Below, piece by piece: positions 62,261 through 64,000 of a DNA stretch of 64,000 bases. A program made the position numbers and the translations under genes. How positions within the stretch are numbered: position 1 is the stretch's first letter; every line of letters starts with the position of its first letter. The stretch comes from an uncultured Christensenella sp. (GTDB lineage: Bacteria; Bacillota; Clostridia; Christensenellales; Borkfalkiaceae), in the NCBI GenBank assembly GCA_910579525.1, contig CAJTUK010000001.1:248001-312000 (forward strand), given 5' to 3'. The notes below the pieces were generated by a model that was given only the letters and a program-made list of their open reading frames with translations, had not been told where the DNA came from and made no database searches.

Positions 62261-64000
62261 TTAAATTACCGTTAACGGAGCGAGGGCTGCCGCCAGCTCT
62301 TTTACGCCCTGCCCTTCGAACGCTACGTTTATTATTTTGCCGTCGTTTTTAAGCGCGACTATCATTCCCGCGCCGAATTTGGGATGGGTTACGCGCATGC
62401 CGACCTTGTATTTGCCGCCCTCCGCCGGTTTTGAAGGCACGGCTTTTTTTTGCCCGCCCCAAAAGGGTTTGAAACCGGTATTTTGCGCCGGCAAGTCGCT
62501 TTCGGCGCCGTCCGCGGAAGAATATAGCGCTCTGCCCTGCGAACGCTCTTCACCGCCGTAATTACCTTTATACGAGCCGACGTATTTTTTGCCGTTACCC
62601 GCATAATAGTAGGGAGTCTTTTCAACTACGGAGCCGAGTTCGGGAGCGAGTTCGATTATAAAACGCGAGGGTTTTGTGAGATCGCGCCGCCCGTAAAGAT
62701 AGCGGGATTTTGACCTTGTTAAATACAGTTTGTCCTTCGCGCGGGTTATGGCGACGTACATAAGCCGCCTTTCCTCCTCTTCGCTTCTGCCGTCTTCGTT
62801 GGAGCGCGACGAAGGCATTATGCCGTCTTCGAGCCCGCAGATAAATACATTGGAAAATTCAAGACCTTTGACCGCGTGAATTGTTGCGACGGTTACGTAG
62901 TCGCCCTCATCCATATCGTCGAGGTCGGACGAGAGCGTAACCTGATTTAGATATTCGTCGAGAGTCGCCGACGGATTGAGCCGAGAAAAATCATCCACCG
63001 AGGCGATAAATTCGTCAAGGTTTGCCAGCTTGCCGTCGCCCTCGTCCGTTCCGTCGTCGTATGCCGAACGCAGGTCGGCAAGGTTGATGACGTTGCGCAC
63101 TAACTGCGCCACGGGCGTTTCAAGCGCGGACAGAACAAATTCTTTTATCAGATTTGCAAAATCCTTTATTTTATCCTTTGCGGACTTGGTGAGAGGCAGA
63201 CTCTCGCAGTCTATGGCGGCGTCGTATAAAGACAGCCCCTCTTCCTGCGCATACGCATACATAATGTCGACGGTGCGCGCCCCTATGCCGCGGCGCGGAA
63301 CGTTTATTATCCTTTCAAGCGCTTCATTGTCGTAAGGGTTGGAAATTATGCGAAGGTACGCCAGAATATCCTTGATTTCTTTTCTTTCGAAGAAACGGAA
63401 ACCGCCGAATACTTTGTAAGGTATTCCGTATTTGGTGAACTCCTGCTCGTATGAACGTGTAAGCGCGTTTATGCGCATAAGTACGGCGAAATCGGAATAT
63501 TTTGCTCCCTTTGCAACCGCGTCGGATATCTGCCTTGCGGTATAGAGAGCTTCTCCCGCCTCTTCTTCCGCCTGATAATACACGGGCTTGTCCCCTTCGC
63601 CCGCTTCAGTCCAGAGCTCCTTGCCACGGCGCACCGCGTTATTTTTGATTATGCAGTTCGCAAGTTTTAAGATGCTGCCCGTAGAGCGGTAATTTCTTTC
63701 GAGCTTGTAAATTTTAGCTTGCGGAAAGGCCTTGTCGAAAGAGAGGATATTTTCTATTTCGGCTCCGCGCCAGCCGTAAATCGACTGGTCGTCGTCGCCG
63801 ACGGCAAAAAGGTTACCGTGTTTAGACGAAAGATATTTTATTATGTCGAACTGAACGGCGTTCGTGTCCTGAAATTCGTCTACGAGAATGTATTTAAATT
63901 TATCGGCAAGGTAGTCGCGGGTTTCTTCGTCGCGCTTTAAAAGCCGCAACGTTTCCAAAAGCAAATCGTCGAAATCGAGAGCGTTGTTCTCGCGCAAATG
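62261..64000 (-). CDS. pcrA: ATP-dependent DNA helicase PcrA/UvrD (5' end outside the window)
   Basis: At least 579 codons are present; the frame stays open to the right edge, so the N-terminal motifs (Walker A) lie beyond it. Superfamily 1A motifs seen: LDFDDLLLE, VDEFQDTN (motif II), GDDDQSIYGWRGA (III), LERNYRSTG (IV), HAVKGLEF (V), YVAITRAKDKLYLT (VI). The C-terminal VGMRVTHPKFGAGMIVAL segment is the Tudor-like domain by which PcrA binds RNA polymerase. It unwinds DNA in repair and at transcription conflicts. ligA follows. Confidence 0.96.
   Translation of the reverse strand, partial: HLRENNALDFDDLLLETLRLLKRDEETRDYLADKFKYILVDEFQDTNAVQFDIIKYLSSKHGNLFAVGDDDQSIYGWRGAEIENILSFDKAFPQAKIYKLERNYRSTGSILKLANCIIKNNAVRRGKELWTEAGEGDKPVYYQAEEEAGEALYTARQISDAVAKGAKYSDFAVLMRINALTRSYEQEFTKYGIPYKVFGGFRFFERKEIKDILAYLRIISNPYDNEALERIINVPRRGIGARTVDIMYAYAQEEGLSLYDAAIDCESLPLTKSAKDKIKDFANLIKEFVLSALETPVAQLVRNVINLADLRSAYDDGTDEGDGKLANLDEFIASVDDFSRLNPSATLDEYLNQVTLSSDLDDMDEGDYVTVATIHAVKGLEFSNVFICGLEDGIMPSSRSNEDGRSEEEERRLMYVAITRAKDKLYLTRSKSRYLYGRRDLTKPSRFIIELAPELGSVVEKTPYYYAGNGKKYVGSYKGNYGGEERSQGRALYSSADGAESDLPAQNTGFKPFWGGQKKAVPSKPAEGGKYKVGMRVTHPKFGAGMIVALKNDGKIINVAFEGQGVKELAAALAPLTVI

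Overview
The window looks like a chromosomal segment of an anaerobic Clostridia-type Firmicute, probably an uncultured gut lineage. A Christensenellales/Borkfalkiaceae-like organism is my guess, not something the sequence proves. Signs are a complete Rnf electron-transport operon in the clostridial order CDGEAB, strong AGGAGG ribosome sites, canonical TTGACA-17-TATAAT promoters, PcrA/LigA/ParE/ParC of Firmicute type, and very large surface proteins built from Ig-like, beta-helix and BspA-type leucine-rich repeats. No rRNA, confident tRNA or CRISPR array was seen.

Layout: 1-3245 holds a partial GNAT-like gene, an exported beta-propeller-like protein and the M18 aminopeptidase apeA. 3260-19609 is one 16.35 kb gene for a 5449-residue membrane-anchored surface protein. 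It reads from a divergent promoter shared with a small XRE regulator (20021-20338). That control region has a terminator inside the giant gene's leader, TATAGTTAAA repeats on both -10 boxes, and 15-bp inverted repeats bracketing promoter and regulator, so it could be an invertible switch. 20662-26841 is a Gx transporter gene followed by rnfCDGEAB. 26893-29375, on the other strand, carries a NusG-II protein, the flavin transferase apbE and a probable flavinylated lipoprotein. Together these make a membrane and extracytosolic flavin electron-transfer neighbourhood. 29496-35422 is a minus-strand run: XRE-membrane regulator, gltX, CmpB-like membrane protein, MacB-like ABC transporter. 35639-37696 has degV, a low-molecular-weight phosphatase and a LOG-family gene.

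37800-53483 appears to be an inserted element of about 15.7 kb. It is bounded by a 10-bp direct repeat (CGAAATTCGG) and weak terminal inverted repeats, and sits exactly between the divergent promoters of the LOG gene and parE. It carries an ISLre2/UPF0236-type transposase, a stripped-down type IV secretion set (VirB2-like pilin, VirB6-like protein, VirB4 ATPase), an 1803-residue LRR/Ig surface protein, an LRR lipoprotein sharing a 491-bp near-identical block with it, four small unknown proteins, and a MORN-repeat protein whose C-terminus resembles a primase-associated helical domain. Eight copies of a TGTCCGTACA/TGTACGGACA palindrome occur only inside this element. No relaxase, coupling protein or integrase is visible in it.

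53592-64000 returns to core genes: parE-parC, a repeat/LRR lipoprotein, ligA and the 3' part of pcrA.
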